Below, piece after piece: positions 58,382 to 64,000 of a stretch of DNA of 64,000 nt. Source of the DNA: Gossypium raimondii (Eukaryota > Streptophyta > Magnoliopsida > Malvales > Malvaceae); contig NC_068566.1 of assembly GCF_025698545.1 (NCBI RefSeq), positions 42,201,192 through 42,265,191 on the forward strand, given 5' to 3'. The first letter of the stretch is position 1. Every line of letters starts with the position of its first letter. Made by a program: the position numbers and the translations under genes. The notes under the pieces are model-generated. The model was not told the origin of the DNA and did not search any database. It was given only the letters and a program-made list of their open reading frames with translations.

Positions 58382-60160
58382 ACACGTGACTGGATGTAGT
58401 ACACTTTTTAAATAAAATGAGACTAAATTGATAACTTAAGTACCACTTTTGACTAAAAGAAAAATCTTTAGATGTCTAAACAAGAGAAAGGGTATGATTT
58501 AGAGGCTAATTTTATAGTTAAGCCTTAAAAAAGATTCCAAGATACTAGTCCATTATTGATAGCTTAGTAAGCTTACTACATTGTTAGCACAACACTCCAA
58601 ACACTTTTAAACCCTAACCATCGAGTCCTAAGACATGGTGTGAATTACTCTCAACTTTGAAGCTCATATATAATATGGAAAAGATGCTTTTTCTTTTCTT
58701 TTGTTCACATGAAAGATAAACCCCCACAATCAAGAAAGTGTTTTTTGGGTGGGGACTCATCTAGACCAAATTACAAAACAATGAGTAATTCCTCACCAAC
58801 ATCAATAACATAACTTGCATCATTACCATATCATTCTGGGGATTTAAAATGATGTTTTTCTTTTTGACAAATAATTAATGAAACTAACAAAAAAAAACCC
58901 TTAATTAGTTTGTATATAAATAAAATAAAATAAAATCAAGGATCCTAAACTTTCCATGAAGCACTAAGCATGAAAAAACTGCACAAACAAATACATAAAT
59001 CACTATAATTGTTATATACGAATACGAATACAAATACAAATACGAATTATTATATGTCTAAATATGTAGGCAAAACAAATATTTAAAGTATGGGATGTAC
59101 GGTTATCCATGGCAATTCTATGCATCTCCCTAAGTCAAACCTTTACTTTATAAATTAATAAATAATCACGCGTTTAAAGCTGTGGGGGGCTTTAATTAGT
59201 GTGCAGATTAAGAGTAGTTAATTTCCCTCCCCCTTTTTTTTCAGATCTATTTTTTTTTCTTTTAATCGTCTATAAAATGCAAAGAATTAGTTATTAAACT
59301 CTGCCTTAAAAAGCAGCCAAAAAAAAAATTGAATGGATGCACTCTACTAGATATATTTCTTTTAAAATAATAATTGTCCAATAAACGAGTTTCAAGCAAG
59401 CTTTAAATGATTTATTAAATGAATTTTAAACGATTATGAATAAATTTATTCGTGAACATAAATATATCTTATTCGTGTTTGGTTCATTTAATAAACGAGC
59501 ATAAATATGTATGGTTAATGTTTGCTTATTTAGCTTGATAAATGAATATTAACAAATAGAAATCAAATTTTTATCGAATACTCTGCTCATTTATGGCCTT
59601 ATTAATTTTATTAGACATTCTCAACCAATAGCTTAAATTTTAAATTAATATCTAAACTTCACAATTTTCTAATTAATTGAGCCTTTAAAGCACTAGTATC
59701 ATGTCATTTAGGTTCTTCCATTACCCTATTGTTAGCTTAGATGTTAAATACTACATTGGATCTAGCATGGAGCATATCTGTTACACGTGAATCAAATGTC
59801 AAATACGTATATACTTATTGCATGAACAACTTAAATCTAAGGTGTCTAGCTCAATGTTGTATGAACCGAACCAAATTGACCTGTCAAAATGAGAATTGAT
59901 AGGGTAAAGAGAGGTAAAAACTGGTCCCATGAATCAATATGGGCTAATTGAGTTGAGTTTAAAAATTGGTTGATTCGATTTTTATAATTTTTAATATTTA
60001 GTAATTTATTTTATTTGAACTGGATGGTTTAGAAATCAGTGATCTGATCGGTTCGATTATCTATTTAATTTCAAAAAACATTGGTTTAATTTTTTTCATC
60101 AACAAAATAAGACTGGGCTTTCACAAGCTCAAAATGTTTTTAAGAGCCCAAAATGTTTCA
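58382..60160. other. AT-rich spacer between the LTR and RPL35
   Basis: No gene recognised. A short run of imperfect ACGAATACAAATAC repeats lies near 59018-59047. Confidence 0.5.
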
Positions 60161-60165
60161 ATTAT

Positions 60166-60220
60166 TGGCCCATGAAAAATGAAACAAGGCCTTTCACACG
60201 CTTTACCAAATTAGGGTTTA
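60166..60220 (+). promoter_or_regulatory. RPL35 promoter: site II-like and telo-box motifs
   Basis: GGCCCA (60168-60173, TGGGCC on the opposite strand) and AATTAGGGTTTA (60209-60220, telo-box on the opposite strand) lie 100 to 150 bases before the start codon. A second CAAGCTC/AGAGCCC pair sits nearby. The combination is typical of plant ribosomal-protein promoters and mirrors RPL23A at the other end of the window. Confidence 0.6.
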
Positions 60221-60317
60221 TTGGCAAACTGATATTAAAAGCGCGAAAGTCTATCAACTTTCAACTTTGCACTCTCCGGACCTTCATCACCACAAAGGGA
60301 GAAAGAGGCAGCCACTC

Positions 60318-61410
60318 ATGGGTAATGATAATGACAATAGTAACAATGAAAAACCCATTTTTAATTTTGTTCTTAGATTTTCGTTTACATCAATTGTTTA
60401 ATGATAGTTTTGTTAATTTCTTCTTTACATTTTTTTGGGGGTTGTTTATAGCAAGGATTAAGGTACACGAGCTAAGGGACAAATCAAAGACGGAGCTGTT
60501 GAGCCAGCTCAAGGAATTAAAAGCTGAACTTTCTCTACTTCGTGTAGCGAAGGTCACTGGTGGTGCTCCCAACAAGCTCTCCAAGATGTAACTCATTTCC
60601 CCTCTTTTCTTTGATTTCCATTTGTTTTTTCTTTCTCGATTTTAGTATGGGTTTTTGATTTTTTTGGTGTTGGGTTTTTAGTAAGGTTGTGAGGCTATCG
60701 ATTGCACAAGTGTTGACAGTGATATCCCAGAAGCAGAAGGCTGCATTGAGGGAAGCATATAAGAAGAAAAAGTTTTTGCCTCTTGATCTCCGTCCCAAGA
60801 AGACCAGAGCTATTCGCCGCCGCCTCACCAAACACCAGGTTAGCTATGGGTCACCTTCATTACTTTATTTTCACTTTTGTTATAATACGGCTACTCTTTT
60901 TATATTTCAGTTATTGGCATTTCCAGATCCTTTTGTTTTAGTAATCTTCTATGAGAAAATGTATGGAAGTGGAATTATATGGTCCTAAGAAGTGCCCTCT
61001 TTTCCGTGGAGATATGTTGAACTTACTTGTAGACCTATCACTTAGGCTGCTTGAGTTTGTTTTGGATTGGTTCAATCTAAGTTGGGTAAATCTGAGTTCT
61101 AAAACATTTAGGGTATTACGGGTTCGAGTACTTTTAAGTTTGGATCAATTAAGGGTTCAAGTTATTTTGGGATCAAGTCATTTGGACTTTTTAGTTGAAC
61201 ATTTCGTGATGGATCATAGCGGGTTTAGATAATGTCGCATCATTTCAAGTTACTTGTTTGGACATGTAATTAGGCATCTAGGGTGTTTATTATGTTGCTT
61301 TTGACATTGAGCTCTTGGGTTATGTGTTATGGCAGCAATCTCTGAAGACGGAGAGGGAGAAGAAGAGGGAGATGTACTTTCCACAGAGGAAGTATGCCAT
61401 TAAGGTGTAA
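60318..61410 (+). CDS. RPL35: 60S ribosomal protein L35 (uL29), four exons
   Basis: Exons 60318-60321, 60452-60587, 60682-60838 and 61336-61410 encode 123 residues, the normal family length. Exon 1 contributes only ATG plus G. The reading is [20 protein letters not shown], then [60 protein letters not shown], and ends with [12 protein letters not shown]. The uL29 helices bind 28S rRNA near the polypeptide exit tunnel, close to uL23, whose gene lies 50 kb away in this window. The long frame reaching into the intron at 60172-60591 is not the protein, because it lacks the ATG-G junction. All introns are GT..AG and the frame is intact. Confidence 0.95.
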
Positions 61411-62410
61411 GCTTTTCAAATTTATATTACGAGGGATATACCCCTTTTTCTTCATTAGATTTTAAATGACTACACAATGATATGTTGTTGTTTAATTTTC
61501 ATTTCTTCGTATTTCCTTTTATTACCTTCATCTTTCTCACTACTATGAACTGTTGGAACCTAGAAAGTGTTTTTGTGCAGTTTTTTCTTTTATAATTTCT
61601 GGATTGAAGGCTTGCTTCCCTACTCCCATCTTACTCGTGTTTCTCATTTATGGCGAAAAGAAAACCAAATGTGGCTAGAGAACCAGTAAAATTTTGGACG
61701 GTGTTATATGAATATGATCTAGCTCGGCCTATTGTCATATTTAGTTTATATACTTTCATAATAAAAAATACAAGTCCCAACAGCTTTCACTGGTACGCTG
61801 GTGATCAGCCACCGGGGTAAAGACACCACCATAATGTGTAGGGCACTAGGAACTTGTTAATAGAGGTGGGTTTGGATTAGGACCAACTCAGTTTTAGATT
61901 TTTTCGGGTCTGGGTTTTCTTGGACTTGGATTTAATACAAAATCTAATTTAATAAAAATAATAATTTATTAAGATTAAATTTTAATAATATTATATGTAT
62001 TACTAGTTGTAGACATGTAATATACAAAATTACATATAACTATTAATACTATATCTTTTGTTATAGTCTATCATCTATAATATAATAATAGTAATATATA
62101 TTAATATTTGCAGCCATGGTTATATAGTATATTATTATATAATGTAATAGGGCTTTCATGTATTACTTAATCAGGCTAGGAATGTGATGGTAATTTACCC
62201 TGAATAAATAAAATAAAATAAAATATTTATGTATTTAATTTGTATAATGAACTTTATTCTTAACAAATATTTAGATTAAATACTTAATAATAAAATTTAG
62301 TTGATAATTTTTAAATTTTAATTTTAATTGAGAGTAAAATTGTTTCAAAGTTGTCTTGCATATATTTTCTAAATATATAAAATTATGGATATAAAAAACT
62401 TGTTTTGGCA
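61411..62410. other. RPL35 3' flank and spacer
   Basis: Likely 3' UTR in the first 100 to 200 bases, then AT-rich spacer. A GC-richer stretch at about 61855-61940 with GGGTTTGGATTAGG and TTTCGGGTCTGGG resembles a worn element like that at 49600. No gene was recognised. Confidence 0.4.
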
Positions 62411-62600
62411 GACTGTATCTTAGCTCAGCTGACATCAACATTGTTGCCAAAGTAGGAGGACGTGGGTTTGGACATGTTAAAGTGTGTTTATCCTCTTATT
62501 TAAGGTTGGGAAGTTGTTATGGTAGGTAAAGATATTCTATAAAATAACCTTGTTTATCCTCTTATTTAAGGCTGGGAAGTGGTTATGGTAGTTATAGATA
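62411..62600 (+). mobile_element. tRNA-derived SINE copy with internal duplication
   Basis: A good A box (CTTAGCTCAGCTGACATC, about 62419-62436) and a worn B box (CGTGGGTTTGGACATG, about 62461-62476) are followed by GTTTATCCTCTTATTTAAGG and TTGGGAAG. That last block is repeated about 65 bases later (GTTTATCCTCTTATTTAAGG again near 62551), so the 3' domain is duplicated in tandem. It is the same family as the copies near 3358-3497 and 6540-6690. Confidence 0.6.
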
Positions 62601-64000
62601 CTTTAAATTTTAAAAAAACTTGAAATCACATTTTGTTTTAGTTAAAGGCTAACCCATATTAATAGTAAAAAATAGTTGATTCTAGTTATTGATCTAAGCA
62701 AAACTATAAATAATTAAATCATAAGAATGTATAACCATAGGCGGTCACAATTTCTACACAGCTTAAATGGAACAATTTTACTCATATTCTACAAAAATTA
62801 ATAAGTATTTCATATAAATACAAGTGCTAAATTAAATTCGTAGCTAGGGAAAAATTAGAGGAAAAACCAAACTTGCAAAGAATATGTTGAACTAATAGAG
62901 AAAATCAAGTAGTAGGAAGGAGGCAAATTATTAATAGACTAGTACCCTAAACCAGTATAAAATATCGTTAATTTTGTCTTAAAACCTTTTTTTTTTTTAA
63001 CTTTCCAATCTACAAGGGAAGTAACTTTCCCACTTTAACTCGTAAAGAAAAGTTAAATTCAAGTAAAATAAATAAAATTTAACATACCAAAGTGTTAAAA
63101 TCACTTTCCAAATGATTTTTTTACAATCACTTTTCAAATGATTAAATTTTTATGAAAGGGATCACTTTTATCGTACAAAAGCTACCTTAGGGTTGAGTTA
63201 ATTATTAATATTATTAGTTAATTATGAATTTTCATTAAATCAATCTTAAAACGTAAATGAAACACTAAAAAGTTAATACCGTTACCTTTCTAAAACTAAA
63301 ATATATATTTTCTTTGTCAAATTAAAATATCACATTATATTACAATTATATCATACTTGAATATCACACATAAAAGAAACGTTGTTTTAATGACTTTGAT
63401 TTTGGTTACGTCACTAAAAGCGGCACTTTTAGGTTTGTTTATAAGAGTTGATTAGGTCAACCAACATAAAAAAAAAGGAACCCTAAAAATACATATTTTG
63501 TTTCTTCTTAAAATTTTTGAGGCTTAAAATTAAAGTATATATATATATATATTTACTTGTAAAAATATAATTTTATTATTTTAATATTTTATGTTTTATC
63601 ATTTTAAAGAGTTAGATTAATTTTATAATATTTTAAGGATTACTAATTATATTAGAAATTTTAAGACAGTGCATAAATTATGCCACGATTGAGCCTAATA
63701 GTGTATGCATTTATATGATTTGATATAAAATAAATGGAGATGTGGTCAACTGAAAAGAGTAGGTATTTAAGTAATTTTATTTTCCTAATGATTCTGGGAA
63801 ATATAAATTATAAATTTCAAAGTTTTGGCTAAACCTTGACCCCAAAATATACATTCCAATTTTGAAGTTGTACATTAGTGATTGGTCAAATTCTATAGAA
63901 AAACCATATATCATGTATTGTTTTAGATTGAATCCTTTAGTGAATTTTCAATACAAAAGTCGACCTTGAATATTTGGTTGTATCATTGCATTTGAAAGTG
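62601..64000. other. AT-rich spacer to the window end
   Basis: No gene recognised. A short AT-dinucleotide run lies near 63537-63552. Confidence 0.5.

Noticed and set aside
60172-60591. A 139-residue frame covering the RPL35 exon
   Set aside because: It runs through intron 1 and lacks the ATG-G splice junction. Only the part from 60452 is coding.

Overview
The window is nuclear DNA of a flowering plant. It has intron-rich genes with GT..AG introns, very AT-rich spacers, tRNA-derived SINEs and many LTR-retrotransposon remnants. Two LTR families that begin TGTAACACCCC, and the overall style of the genes, suggest cotton (Gossypium) or a close Malvaceae relative. That assignment rests on recognising the sequence, not on a database search.

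Nine protein-coding genes look intact, and I resolved their exons from splice signals with reading frames that close: a DUF1635 coiled-coil protein (4748-6129, +), ribosomal protein uL23/L23a (7838-9805, -), the riboflavin-pathway protein RIBA3 (24821-27126, -), a UTR2-type nucleotide-sugar transporter (28409-31511, +), an 11S-globulin-like bicupin (45872-47185, +), a dirigent protein (48513-49247, -), a NaKR/HIPP-type heavy-metal-associated protein (56143-56973, -) and ribosomal protein uL29/L35 (60318-61410, +). These are eight nuclear single-copy-looking loci; the ninth protein-like locus, the plant mobile domain (PMD) protein, survives only as two pseudogenes. They are mostly housekeeping or metabolic genes with no operon-like relation. 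RIBA3 and UTR2 are divergent and share a 1.3 kb upstream region.

Between the genes lie transposon islands. 11309-13514 is a solo LTR with a perfect 5-bp target duplication. 14185-20996 is a nearly complete but dead Mutator-like element (MULE). It has long terminal inverted repeats, a decayed transposase on the minus strand, a decayed PMD gene on the plus strand and a 126-bp tandem array carrying G-boxes. 21228-23459 is another solo LTR. 32814-40402 is a broken Copia element with both LTRs, into which a 2.75 kb solo LTR (37131-39883) has inserted. 40570-43790 is a second PMD pseudogene, on the minus strand, split by a third solo LTR (41074-43268). A short plastid-derived insert (start of ycf4) sits at about 47990-48276. 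The rest is AT-rich spacer with SINEs, MITE-like elements and microsatellites.

The most unusual structure is the PMD gene: it rides inside a MULE, and a second copy nearby has been broken by retrotransposition. Nested insertions allow relative dating of events. I found no CRISPR array, rRNA, tRNA gene or clearly new enzymatic system.
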